A stretch of 64,000 nucleotides of DNA from Myxococcales bacterium (GCA_016706545.1 JADJJK010000005.1:186001-250000); one strand, 5' to 3'. Shown: positions 8,201 to 16,225, counted from the stretch's first letter. Notes: generated from the sequence alone by a model not told the origin. Translations and numbers: made by a program.

Positions 8201-9056
8201 GGTTGCGCTCGTGGACGTACTTGCGGAAGCCGCGCAGGACGTGGGTCTTGCCGGCGCCGGAGTCGCCCAGCACCAGCAAGGTGCGGCCGCTGTCGGAGAA
8301 CTTGCCGGGGGTGGTGGCCCGGTCGACGAGGTCCTCGAAGCAGGCGCGCGCGTCGGCGTGGATGGACTCGACGTCGAAGGGGTCGTCTTCGTAGATCGAG
8401 GACGCCTGCTGCACGGCGGCGAACACCCGGGTGGGCGCCAGGAACGCCTCCAGGCGCAGGTCCTTGTCCGAGCGGGGCGCGTGGACGTCGCGCGCCAGCT
8501 CTCGCCGCAGGTCCACCAGCTCGTCCACCCGGCCGCGCCAGCGCGGAGCTCCCTCCGCCACGCCGCCGATGTGGCAGGCCTCGGTGATGAGCCAGCTCAT
8601 CATGGCCTCGTAGCGCTCCAGGGCCTGCGCCTCGCCAAGCTCCGCGGCGCGGCGGCACAGGGTCAGCCCCGGCCAATGCTGCGCGCTGCCGCGGCCGAAC
8701 GGCCCGCGGTCGTCGGTGTAGCACTTGAGGAAGCGGTGCGCCGCTTCGGGCTCGATGGCGCTGAAGTCGCCGTAGCGCTCGGGCAGCACGGCGGCGTAGT
8801 GCCGGGCCATCGAGAACAGCGGCTCGTAGGTCGCCTCGATCTCCTCGTCATGCACGCGGCCGTCGGCGGCCACCGCGCTGCAGGTGACGCGGAGGCAATC
8901 GGCGAACAGCGCCTGCCGCAAGAGCGCCGCGGTGCTGCCGCCGACCGTGCGCCGCAGCTCGTCGAGCAGGCCGCGGCCGCGCGGCGTGGCCGCCACCGCC
9001 GACAGGATGCGATGGATGTGCGTCAGCTCGCTGGTGAGGCGGGTGTTATCGAGCAT
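5250..9056 (-). CDS. TerB-like / AAA / HerA-FtsK-like double ATPase of a candidate conflict system
   Basis: This encodes 1268 residues. Residues about 45-130 resemble a TerB-like helical domain (Ala-Ala-Asp-Gly-x-Val followed by Asp-Glu-Glu). A first P-loop ATPase follows: Walker A at about 264-272 (Gly-Asp-Ser-Gly-Ala-Gly-Lys-Thr) and Walker B at about 451-456 (Val-Leu-Met-Ile-Asp-Gln). Residues 790-830 are an Ala-Thr-Pro-Ser linker made of repeats. The last 400 residues look like a HerA/FtsK/VirB4-type ATPase: an Asp-Arg-Lys-Gly-Glu block near 918, Walker B Leu-Val-Leu-Asp-Glu-Ala near 1137, and Leu-Leu-Thr-Gln-Asn-Pro near 1172. Its Walker A position (about 890-898, Ser-Ala-Ala-Val-Gly-Ala-Thr) lacks the Lys, so this module may not hydrolyse ATP. 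It is the last gene of a three-gene operon and its start overlaps the preceding gene by 11 nt. Role inferred: sensor and motor for the upstream caspase. Confidence 0.85.
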   Translation of the reverse strand: MLDNTRLTSELTHIHRILSAVAATPRGRGLLDELRRTVGGSTAALLRQALFADCLRVTCSAVAADGRVHDEEIEATYEPLFSMARHYAAVLPERYGDFSAIEPEAAHRFLKCYTDDRGPFGRGSAQHWPGLTLCRRAAELGEAQALERYEAMMSWLITEACHIGGVAEGAPRWRGRVDELVDLRRELARDVHAPRSDKDLRLEAFLAPTRVFAAVQQASSIYEDDPFDVESIHADARACFEDLVDRATTPGKFSDSGRTLLVLGDSGAGKTHVLRGFRKYVHERNRGFVVYAQLHSASEDYARYLLQHVVDSLARPYTGPSGERTGLRELASGLINLAGEGLKGQLERLLVDDWESSAGLAEHIDRIVDGLLKEHALSTFDPDLLRVMLYALLPDQSIASRVYKYLRCEEMNSNDRRKIGDVTPRTEPNAPYRMIIALGKLAHISGHATLVLMIDQAERAGYDASTGAAFRKAAEALISITSELPSAIAVIACLDDLYKAVRGQLSKYVLDRLENDPPIERLLINRSYPEIEAIVSRRLSWMYAAAGAAYRPETPVYPIPADRLRALVNRRTRDVLEWCHRFQAQCAAAGGLVREHGEDDLVPPVNPDADLDQIAEAWNDAIHASGIEVPDDEEQLLEVMMVAARACAEECALTLGSVSRKNETIRFRLDSDKDRVELALAITNKSYQRGSFAAQLESLRRSAGNSVPVAVRTLEFPMGQACERALGQHHKAGGQRVVVDASALRTLVALQSFKPPFPEARVAAWRRRDRPISSLSAMSAMLSLELLRPTASPEQPRAQPEAQATAQATAPSTAPTTAPSTAPTDQVRPRGSSPRLRAASSEPSSGPVQTGAAPRPPREGLLQLGTTADLRQEPCDLPPSALHRPSVILSSAAVGATELAQRVIEQALERGVAVVIMDRKGELAGYGRPAWWQDSADPARARQLADKLEVRLFTPGLRGGRGLRLRVVPDLRALASQPRDHAAQHAAAALAELLGMTDTPANAARRALLTTAVSVLAERPGHGTLAELIALIHSRDDAMIARHGRFDERTLKRLVQDLEELPQGETELLDPSAAELTAELLLGGAPAGKVPLAILSTRHLGDTARAQALTTHVLGILARHAASAPTPELRTLLVLDEAELFLPLGALKPAAKAALQEVLKRSRPEGLGVLLLTQNPDDFDLRGREQLATWWLGKQPDRRMMERLRALLESHPEAASKVGALEAGHFVMLHQGAATEFVPAPSLLGKAPPRDEQHPSRRAERVSELRQL

Positions 9057-10141
9057 GGGGCCTCTGGTGCGCGCGCTGCGTCTGGCTCCGCTGGTCGATC
9101 ACGAAGTGGAAGGTGGCGCCCTGGTCCTCGATCTCGGAGTCCGCCACCAGCCTGGCGTCCATGGCGCCCACCAGGTCGGCGCGCGCCAGCACGAGCTGGC
9201 CTTCCCGGTTGGCGCTGACCAGCCAGCGCTTGAACTTCTCGAGCGACAGGTCGCTGATCCGCCGGTCGCGCTCGAGGTCGCGCCAGATCGCCGAGACGAA
9301 GACCTTCTCGGTGCCGAAGCGACCGTCGGGGCCAACCTTGGGCAAGGTCTCGCGCACCGCCGAGAGCAGGGCTTCGCCTGGAGGCTGCTTTGGCGGCGGC
9401 GCGCTCGTCGGCTCCGGCAGCGACACCTGGACATGCACCGGGCGGGGCGTGGCCGCGGCGGCGTGCTGCTCGATCCAGCGCCGCGCCAGGGCGCGGCTCA
9501 GCTCGACCTTGGTGGGGCCGCGCGCGCCGGGCGCGGTGGACGCCACCTGCATGCCCAGGATCCTGGTAGCGGCGTGCGCGCCCAGCGCGGTGGGCGTGCC
9601 GCGAGGCTCGACCTTGGCGCGTCGCGCCAGCACCAGCGTGCGCAGCCGCTCCAGGGTCAACGGGCCGTTCGGGATGCCCAGCGCCTCGGCGATCATCGAG
9701 TCGCACAGATCGTTGACGGTGCGGGTCGGCTCCAGCCCAAGCTCGGTGCTGAGGATGCTGGCCACCATGGTGCCGGCGTTGTGCAGCGCCTCGGTGGCGG
9801 CGGCCGAGGCCGGGCGCGAGCCCCAGCGCGCGCGCCGGCAGGTGTACGGTGTGGACCTCCTTCCACGACGGCACGTGGCTCAGGCTCAGCGCCGTGCGCA
9901 GGGCGCGGTAGCCAGGCTCGGTGGGGGTGCGCTTGGTCTGGGTGACGAGCGCGCGCTTGCGCAGCGCCGCGAGCGCACGGCTCGCCTCGTCGACGGCGCG
10001 GCTGGCGCTGTCCGAGGGCAGCGCGAACTCCCGCACGGCTTGCGCCAGCGCCTTCTCTGTTGGCGCCCTGGGGCTCGAGCAGCGGGCCAGGACCACCAGC
10101 TCGATGGGAGCCAGGGTCAGATCTTCACGAGATTGGGTCAT
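9046..10141 (-). CDS. Two-winged-helix-type protein, middle gene of the caspase operon, apparent frameshift
   Basis: The ATG at 10141 has GGAG 7 nt upstream and starts 1 nt after the stop of the caspase gene. The N-terminal 100 or so residues (Leu-Ala-Pro-Ile-Glu-Leu, then helices rich in Ala/Leu/Arg) look like a winged helix. After about residue 105 the sensible frame moves by one base near 9826-9840, within a GCGCGCGC/GGGG tract; removing one base joins the halves. The second part (from about 9825 to the stop at 9046) ends in another winged-helix-like domain (Val-Phe-Val-Ser-Ala-Ile-Trp-Arg ... Phe-Lys-Arg-Trp-Leu ... Arg-Ala-Asp-Leu-Val ... Phe-His-Phe-Val). I suspect an adaptor or DNA-binding partner linking the caspase and the ATPase. 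The shift may be a sequencing error, as both sides keep good coding character. Confidence 0.7.
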
Positions 10142-10142
10142 G

Positions 10143-12143
10143 TCAGGTCTCCGGAAAAAGAGAGTCAAGCTCACTGCGCCCGGCGACGCCGGACGCGATC
10201 TCCTCGACGACGTCGTCGAGGCGTTGTTCGAGGTCGTCCGCGACGAAGCGCTGCACGAAGAAGCCGGCGTGCTGCAGCCAGCGGTCTTGCAGGTGGTCGC
10301 GCTGCAGGCGCTGCGGGTCAGCCGCGCGGTACCAGGTGTCGCGCTGCACCACCAGGCGCGCGGCGCGCGCCACCAGCTCGACCTGGGTGTCGCGCTGCTG
10401 CTCGTGGATCGGCATGTTCACGTTGCGCTCGAAGCGGCGCGCGGTGCGAGGGTCGGTGGCGAGCGCGTGACACAGCGCCGCGAAGCCAGCGTCTGCCTGG
10501 GCGTCCAGCGAGGGCTCCAAGGAGCGCTCGCCCACCCCCAGCGTGCTCTGCCGCGCCATGGAGAACGCATCGCTCTCTTGGCCCCGCAGCACCTGGCGCG
10601 CCAGCGCGCTGGGCGCGGTCACCGCCACCGGCAGGCTGGGCATGAGGTCGGAGAGCTCCGCCGCCGTCTCGATGGCGCCGGTCAGCCAGTCCGCGGTCGG
10701 GGCGCCGTGCTGGAGCAGCACCGTGATGGGCGCCAGCTCGGCGAGGGTGGCGAGCATCGTCGCGGGCGGCGCTGGCAGGCGCACCTGCTCCGGCACCTCG
10801 AGCTGCGGGCGCCGCAGCGTCGCGATGAGCCAGCCGCAGATGGCGGCGCGCGGGTCCTGGCAAGCCAGCTCTTCGAACCAGGCTGCGCGCTCGCGCTCCG
10901 AGCGCGCGTCGAGCTCCGCCTCGACGCTGGCCAGCTCGATGCGCGCAGCCTGCGCCACCAGCCGCCGCGCCGCAGGCAGGCAGCGCAGCCACGGGATCTG
11001 CTCGAGGAGCTCGGCGATGGCCGCGTCCGGACTCGCGGCCTCGGTGGCCAGCGTCAGCCAGCCGTGGCCGCCGGCCCAGCTCCCCCAGCCGCCGCTCGCC
11101 GCCGCGGGGTGGCCAGCGAGGACGGAGAACACCCGGACGCCGCCGGCCCGCTCGGCGTGGTGGCGGTCCAGCGCGCGGGAAAGGGCGGTGGACGCGCGCG
11201 GCGGGCGCGGCGGGACCAGCGGCGTGACGCCGACGGGGAGCGGCCCGCGGTCCGGCCCCGGCGCGGGTCCCGGCGGCGCGGCCAGGCGATGGATCGCCTC
11301 CGGCAGGTGAGCGCCAGGGAGCTCCACCACCAGCTCGCCGCAGTCGTCGTACTCCAGCGCGCCGATGCCGGGGCTCTGCTTTGACGTGGGGAAGGTCGAC
11401 ACCTGACGATGCACGTAGGCGCCGATGTCGGTGGCGGTGGCGAAGCCGGTGATCCCTTCCATCTGCCCGGCCAGCGCCTTGAGCAAGAACCCGGTGAACA
11501 GCGAATGTCCGGGTACCGGACCGTTGTCGATCGCCTGCTCATCGTCTTGCGCCGAGGTGATGACGCGCCGGCTGCGGCGGCGCCGCAGCCGCTCCACCTG
11601 CTCCGGCCAGAGCCGCGCCTGGCCGCGGTACCGGGTCATCGGCGGGAGGGCCAGCCCGCTGTGGCAGGCGTCGAGGATGACCAGGATGTGGCGGGGCGGG
11701 AGCCGGGCCACGTCGCTGAGCCAGGTGTCGATGCGAAGCCAGGTGTGGGCGCCGCCCGCGTAAGGGTCCTCGGCGTCGATCGGGATCACGTACCCGGTGG
11801 CGTCGCGCACGCCGCCGATGTGCCTGGTCACGGTGTGGCCGTGACCGGCGAAGAACAGCACCAGGCTGTCGTCTTCATGGAGCGTGGTCAGGTCGTGCGT
11901 GACCAGCCGCTGCAGCACCTCGCGGGTCGCTGCCTCATCGAGCAGCGGCGGCATCCTGGGCTCGAAGCCCAGCCGCTCGAACGCGCGCAGCGTCTCCTGC
12001 GCGTCGCGCACGGCGTTGCCCAGCGGCAGCCAGGTCTTGTAGCGGTTGATGCCGATCGCCACCACGTACATCCGGCCATGGCGGACCGTTCGGAGCTCCG
12101 CCTGGTTTGGCGGCAACGTCACACCTCGATGGACCTGGGGCAT
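10143..12143 (-). CDS. Caspase-like (C14) peptidase with C-terminal DUF559/Vsr-like domain
   Basis: This encodes 666 residues. The ATG at 12143 has GCGAGG 6 nt upstream. Residues 24-260 are a caspase/metacaspase-type p20 fold: Tyr-Val-Val-Ala-Ile-Gly-Ile-Asn-Arg-Tyr, catalytic His101 in Ala-Gly-His-Gly-His, and catalytic Cys160 in Leu-Asp-Ala-Cys-His-Ser-Gly. Both active-site residues are present, so it should be an active Cys protease. A Pro-rich linker and a helical middle follow. The last 100 residues match the pattern of DUF559/Vsr-like nuclease domains (Arg-Asp-x-x-Gln-Asp-x-x-Leu-Gln-x-x-Gly-Phe-x-Val-x-Arg-Phe, then Leu-Asp-x-Val-Val-x-x-Ile), but the usual Glu-x-Asp-Gly is Gln-Arg-Asp-Thr here, so nuclease activity is doubtful. 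It is the first gene of the operon and the probable effector of an abortive-infection-type response (inference). Confidence 0.85.
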   Translation of the reverse strand: MPQVHRGVTLPPNQAELRTVRHGRMYVVAIGINRYKTWLPLGNAVRDAQETLRAFERLGFEPRMPPLLDEAATREVLQRLVTHDLTTLHEDDSLVLFFAGHGHTVTRHIGGVRDATGYVIPIDAEDPYAGGAHTWLRIDTWLSDVARLPPRHILVILDACHSGLALPPMTRYRGQARLWPEQVERLRRRRSRRVITSAQDDEQAIDNGPVPGHSLFTGFLLKALAGQMEGITGFATATDIGAYVHRQVSTFPTSKQSPGIGALEYDDCGELVVELPGAHLPEAIHRLAAPPGPAPGPDRGPLPVGVTPLVPPRPPRASTALSRALDRHHAERAGGVRVFSVLAGHPAAASGGWGSWAGGHGWLTLATEAASPDAAIAELLEQIPWLRCLPAARRLVAQAARIELASVEAELDARSERERAAWFEELACQDPRAAICGWLIATLRRPQLEVPEQVRLPAPPATMLATLAELAPITVLLQHGAPTADWLTGAIETAAELSDLMPSLPVAVTAPSALARQVLRGQESDAFSMARQSTLGVGERSLEPSLDAQADAGFAALCHALATDPRTARRFERNVNMPIHEQQRDTQVELVARAARLVVQRDTWYRAADPQRLQRDHLQDRWLQHAGFFVQRFVADDLEQRLDDVVEEIASGVAGRSELDSLFPET

Positions 12144-12343
12144 CGTCAACCTCGCACGAGGCCCGCGGCAAATCTTGCCTTCGCGTCCTCCCTTGCGTTG
12201 TCGTGTGCAGCGCGAGGAATCAAACAGCGAACGGAAAACGCCTGCAGATTTCCTGGCAGCCTCGCAGAGCGCTGACGCCTACCGCGGGGCCTTGCCGCCC
12301 GGCCTTGCCGCGTGCCCTGGGCAAGCGCTGAGTCAAGCGCGGG

Positions 12344-12372
12344 ATTGACGTCTGATGTCGCATGGCGTCAAT
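12344..12372. promoter_or_regulatory. Perfect 7-bp dyad in the caspase/PPK2 divergent spacer
   Basis: ATTGACG (12344-12350) and CGTCAAT (12366-12372) are exact reverse complements 15 bp apart. They lie in the 379-bp gap (12144-12522) between the divergent caspase operon and ppk2 gene. Apart from this dyad I see no clear promoter elements or small gene in the gap. It could be a repressor site for either side. Confidence 0.35.
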
Positions 12373-12522
12373 GGCCGGAGCTGGTCCAGATCAGAAATGA
12401 AACCCAATTGTTGAGCCTGCGACAAAATGGCGCCTTGGTCGCATCGCCGGACTTGATTTGCGGTCGCACAATCGCCGGGTTTGAACGCCGGGGCCAACGC
12501 CTTGGGTTCGCACGAGGTACCG

Positions 12523-13749
12523 ATGGCAAAAGACCGCGCAATAGCTCCCCCCGTTCCTCCCGTTGGCCGGCAGGTCGACCCGATCACGATGGCGTCCCGG
12601 GCCAAGGCGTCCACTCGCGCCAACAAGGCGCGGCGCCCGGCGCAACCGGCGCGCACCGTCTCTGAAGGCGACACGCTGCCGCATGTCGGACCCGCCGCGG
12701 TCGAGCACGATCGGGTGATCCGCCGCACCAGCACCACGGCCACCGTGCAGGCGCTGGCAGTCGCAGACCTCCTGGCGCAGCCGCCAGCCCATGAGTCGGC
12801 CAGCGAGCTCTTGGCCCAGTTGCAGGCGCTGATCTCCGGCGCCTCGCCCGATGAGCGCAAGTCGCTGCGCCGGGTGTTGTTCGACAAGCCGGAGCTCCCA
12901 GCCGACGGCATCGATCCAGATATCGAGCTGGCCGCCGGCTGGCGCGAGGGCGGCTATCCTTACAAGAACCTGCTCTCGCGCAAGAACTACGAGAAGCAGA
13001 AGTATCGCCTGCAGGTGGAGCTGCTCAAGCTGCAGGCCTGGGTCAAGGACACTGGCGCGCGGGTGATCGTGCTGTTCGAGGGCCGCGACGCCGCCGGCAA
13101 GGGTGGCGCCATCAAGCGCTTCATGGAGCACCTGAACCCTCGTGGCGCGCGCGTGGTCGCGCTGGAGAAGCCGAGCGAAGTGGAGCGCGGTCAGTGGTAC
13201 TTCCAGCGCTACATCCAGCACCTGCCCACCAGGGGCGAGATCGTGATGTTCGATCGAAGCTGGTACAACCGCTCCGGCGTCGAGCGCGTGATGGGCTTCT
13301 GCTCGGAGTCCGAGTACGACGAGTTCTTGCGCCAGTGCCCGGAGTTCGAGCGTCAGCTCGTGCGCGCCGGGATCCATCTGTTCAAGTTCTGGTTCTCGGT
13401 GAGCCAGGCCGAGCAGCGCCGCCGCTTCAAGGAGCGCCGCGCCCACCCGCTCAAGCAGTGGAAGCTCTCACCCATCGACATGGCGTCGCTCGACAAGTGG
13501 GATGACTACACCCGCGCCAAGGAGGCGATGTTCCTGCACACCGACACCTCCGACGCGCCGTGGACGGTGATCAAGTCCGACTGCAAGAAGCGCGCGCGCC
13601 TCAACGCCATGCGCTACGTGCTGCATCGCATCCCGTACTCCTCGCGTGATCTCGCGAAGATCTCGTCGGTGGATCCGTTGATCGTCGGCCGACCGGCGCT
13701 GGTCTCCACCCGCGGTGAAGACACGCTGGCGTCACAGAGCCAGGGCTGA
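12523..13749 (+). CDS. ppk2: Polyphosphate kinase 2 family protein
   Basis: This encodes 408 residues. The ATG at 12523 has GAGG 5 nt upstream. The PPK2 domain covers about residues 140-375: Walker A at about 186-195 (Glu-Gly-Arg-Asp-Ala-Ala-Gly-Lys-Gly-Gly) and the Walker B-like Phe-Asp-Arg-Ser-Trp-Tyr-Asn-Arg at about 243-250, plus a Lys-Trp-Asp-Asp-Tyr block. PPK2 enzymes move phosphate between polyphosphate and nucleoside phosphates, usually making GTP or ATP. Single-domain PPK2s have about 300 residues, so the first 120, polar and Ala/Arg-rich, are an extension of unknown use. Which PPK2 class and nucleotide it prefers cannot be told here. It is divergent from the caspase operon. Confidence 0.92.
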   Translation: MAKDRAIAPPVPPVGRQVDPITMASRAKASTRANKARRPAQPARTVSEGDTLPHVGPAAVEHDRVIRRTSTTATVQALAVADLLAQPPAHESASELLAQLQALISGASPDERKSLRRVLFDKPELPADGIDPDIELAAGWREGGYPYKNLLSRKNYEKQKYRLQVELLKLQAWVKDTGARVIVLFEGRDAAGKGGAIKRFMEHLNPRGARVVALEKPSEVERGQWYFQRYIQHLPTRGEIVMFDRSWYNRSGVERVMGFCSESEYDEFLRQCPEFERQLVRAGIHLFKFWFSVSQAEQRRRFKERRAHPLKQWKLSPIDMASLDKWDDYTRAKEAMFLHTDTSDAPWTVIKSDCKKRARLNAMRYVLHRIPYSSRDLAKISSVDPLIVGRPALVSTRGEDTLASQSQG

Positions 13750-13768
13750 GCGGGCGCAAGCGCGCAGA

Positions 13769-14572
13769 TCAGCAGTACACCGTGCAGCCGCGCGCCGCCA
13801 GCTCGGTCAGCCAGCCCGGCCGGCGGCGCAGCGGGTTCCAGCGCAGGTCCAGCTTGGTCAGGTTGGGCAGCTCCGCCAGCTCCGCCGGCAGGTCATCGAG
13901 CAGGTTGCCGCGCAGATCCAGGTGGCGCAGCGAGCGCAGGCCCGCCACCTCCGCGGGCAGCGCGGTGAGCTGGTTGCCGCGCAGGGATAGATCGCGCAGC
14001 AGGGGTAGCTTGCCGATCGACGCCGGCAGCTCGCGCAGGCCGCAGCTCTCGGCGCGCACCTCCGACAGCGCCGCATCGTCGAGCACCAGCGCGGACAGCG
14101 GGTTGTCGCTGACGTTGAGGTAGCGCACCCCGCGCGTCACCGGCGTCGTGGTCAGCCGGTTGGCCGCGACGTAGACGAACTCCACGTCGACGAGAGGGGG
14201 GACCTCCACCAGCCGGTTGCGGTTTGCGTCCAGCAGGCGCAGCGGCGGCAGCTCGGGGAAGCGCGCGAGCTGATTGTCGTCCACGAACAGCTCGCGCACC
14301 CCAGGCGGCAGCGGCGGCAGCTCGGCCAGCGAGTTGCCGCCCACGTCCAGCCGCTCCAGCGCGGTCAGCTCGCGGATGCAAGCGGGCAGCGCGGTCAAGC
14401 CGCAGCGGTGCAGTCCCAGCGCCCGCACCTCGCCGCCTTGCTCCAGCACCGCCAGCACGCCGCGCTCGCGCTGCCGCTGGTGGGTGAGCGCCAGCCTGGG
14501 CAGCTCCGCGGGGAGCGCCCCGACCAGAGAGGCCAGCGCCGGTGACGTGACCTGTGCGTGTGAGGGCTGCAT
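13769..14572 (-). CDS. Leucine-rich repeat protein
   Basis: This encodes about 267 residues, nearly all leucine-rich repeats: around ten units of 21-23 residues with Leu-x-x-Leu-Pro and Leu-Asp-x-x-x-Asn patterns from about residue 45 to the end. No signal peptide or membrane segment is visible, so it is probably cytoplasmic and binds another protein. The ATG at 14572 is preferred over an upstream TTG (14602); AGGG lies 5 nt before it. The protein ends in Gly-Cys-Thr-Val-Tyr-Cys. It converges on ppk2 with only 19 bp between stops. Bacterial LRR proteins of this kind are often scaffolds or effectors, but nothing nearby decides the role. Confidence 0.85.
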   Translation of the reverse strand: MQPSHAQVTSPALASLVGALPAELPRLALTHQRQRERGVLAVLEQGGEVRALGLHRCGLTALPACIRELTALERLDVGGNSLAELPPLPPGVRELFVDDNQLARFPELPPLRLLDANRNRLVEVPPLVDVEFVYVAANRLTTTPVTRGVRYLNVSDNPLSALVLDDAALSEVRAESCGLRELPASIGKLPLLRDLSLRGNQLTALPAEVAGLRSLRHLDLRGNLLDDLPAELAELPNLTKLDLRWNPLRRRPGWLTELAARGCTVYC

Positions 14573-14668
14573 GATGGCCCTGCACGCTAGCCGCCTGGCC
14601 AACCAGCCGCCAGCGCGCCCGGGCCTTTTCAGGGCGCGCGCAGGACGTCAGCGGCGGTAGGTCAAGGA

Positions 14669-15544
14669 CTACAGATCTCCCCACAGCGAGAAGTGGCCGG
14701 TGGGCGCGCCGGAGAGGTGCCACTTGCCCATCGTCCAGTTGTCATCGTTGCCCGGCACCGAGCGCCAGTAGAAGTAGTAGGCGCCGGCGGTACTGGTGTC
14801 TACGTCGACCAGGCCCACGTACGTGCCGTCGCCAGGGAAGGTGTTCAAGATCGCGCGGTACGTGCCGGTGCCGAGGTTGCAGGTGGACCAGCGCGAACGG
14901 CTGTGCCAGCCAGTGGGAAAGCAACCGCCGCCGGGGTTGCAACCGAAGAAGCCCGGCGCGTAGTTGGTCAAGCACTGGCCGATGCCCTTGCAGTTGGGGC
15001 CCACCGGCGCGCCGTTGACGCCGTCGCGCCAGCCGTTGACGTCGGTGCAAGAGCTGTACGCGCGGTAGCCTGCACCGGCGCGCGGCAGGTCCGCGGCGGA
15101 GAAGCCCGCGGGGACCTTGCTCTGGTAGCCGGCCGCGATGGCCGCCGTGTGCGCCATCGTCACCTCCAGCGGCACCTGGCGGCCCGGGGCGATGGTGCGG
15201 AACACCTCGTATGGCGTGGCCTCGGCCAGCTCTGCCACGTTGGCGATGGGACGGGAGCCGTCGAGCCCGTGCTCCAGCATGGCGACGGTTCCGTCCGGCT
15301 GTCGGACGAAGGCCACCACGCTGCCGCCAGGCGTCTGCACCTGCGACAAGATCGCGGAGCCAGGGCCGATGACGTCGGTCAGGTCATGCTCGACCTGCGC
15401 CCCGGCTGGCGTGCCGGCCTCTTCTTGCGGGGCGTCTTCCTCGGCGCAGCCCGTGACAGCGGCGAGGCCGATCGCCAGCGCGATGGACAGCAGACCAGAC
15501 AGCGGACCAGTCCCTGGCCGGGACCCAAGATAGCTCTTCCTCAT
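14669..15544 (-). CDS. Cys-rich putative lipoprotein
   Basis: This encodes 291 residues. The ATG at 15544 has AAGGA 7 nt upstream. The leader has a hydrophobic stretch ending in Ala-Val-Thr-Gly-Cys, a lipobox, so the protein should be membrane-anchored outside the cytoplasm. The middle is charged and predicted soluble. The C-terminal 130 residues hold six or more cysteines and many Gly, Trp and Tyr residues (for example Trp-Arg-Asp-Gly-Val-Asn-Gly and Phe-Tyr-Trp-Arg-Ser), suggesting a disulfide-stabilised beta domain. I do not recognise the family. It precedes the LRR gene on the same strand with about 100 bp between them, too far to claim an operon. Confidence 0.8.
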   Translation of the reverse strand: MRKSYLGSRPGTGPLSGLLSIALAIGLAAVTGCAEEDAPQEEAGTPAGAQVEHDLTDVIGPGSAILSQVQTPGGSVVAFVRQPDGTVAMLEHGLDGSRPIANVAELAEATPYEVFRTIAPGRQVPLEVTMAHTAAIAAGYQSKVPAGFSAADLPRAGAGYRAYSSCTDVNGWRDGVNGAPVGPNCKGIGQCLTNYAPGFFGCNPGGGCFPTGWHSRSRWSTCNLGTGTYRAILNTFPGDGTYVGLVDVDTSTAGAYYFYWRSVPGNDDNWTMGKWHLSGAPTGHFSLWGDL

Positions 15545-15661
15545 GCGTCGATCCTTGGTAGAGGTTACCGTCGGGTAGAGCCAGTTTCCCGCCGGGCATT
15601 ACCAGGATCCGCAAAAAAATCGTCGACCTCCGTCGAGGTGTCAGCATCGCAGGCCTCACGC

Positions 15662-16225
15662 TCCACAGCCCGCCACCGTCCATGGCCCCGCCATCGCCGC
15701 CCACTTCTCTCTCCCTCTCAGGTTCTGGGTCTCTCCAACAAAAACAATAAATCTGGTTCTGCGAAGCAGCAGGGGCTGTGGGCGGTGTGGAAAGGCGCGC
15801 AGGCACGCCATCACCCACGCCGCCCGCCACCGCATGCGCCTTTCCAAGGGCTGTGCGTCAACCGCGCCACCCACGCACACCGACGACACCCTCAGCTCGC
15901 TGGGCGCGGTTGTCCACAGCCCGCCACCGTCCATCAGCCCCGCCACTGCCGCCCACTCTCTCTCTCTTTCTCTGGTTCTCCTGAACCAAAAATAGATCTG
16001 GGGTTCTGCGAAGCAGCAGGGGCTGTGGTCGGTGTGAAAAGGCGCGCAGGCCATGCCATCGCCCGTGCCGCCCACCCACCGCATGCGCCTTTTCAAGGGC
16101 TGTGCGTCAACCGCGCCGCCCACGCACCCCGCCGCTACCATCAGCTCGATAGGCGCGGTTGTCCACAGCCCGCCACCGTCCATAGCCCCACCCACGCCGT
16201 CCACTTGCTCTCTCCATGAATTGCA
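15662..16225. repeat. About 250-bp tandem repeats, two full copies and part of a third
   Basis: A unit starting 'tccacagcccgccaccgtc' begins at 15662, 15913 and 16162 (spacings 251 and 249 bp); the third copy is cut after about 60 bp. Each full unit has a CT-rich stretch, a short AT-rich stretch, a conserved block 'ggttctgcgaagcagcagg' and a conserved 'cgcatgcgcc...caagggctgtgcgtcaac' block. The array fills most of the gap between the lipoprotein gene and the RAYT gene. The spacing between copies 1 and 2 is not a multiple of three, so it is unlikely to be coding. The rest of the gap (16226-16286) is AT-rich and could hold the RAYT promoter. Confidence 0.85.

Noticed and set aside
6867..9218. 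A 783-codon plus-strand open frame opposite the double ATPase.
   Set aside because: It is the antisense shadow of a GC-rich gene with strong motifs; its translation is His/Arg/Gly-rich without any domain.
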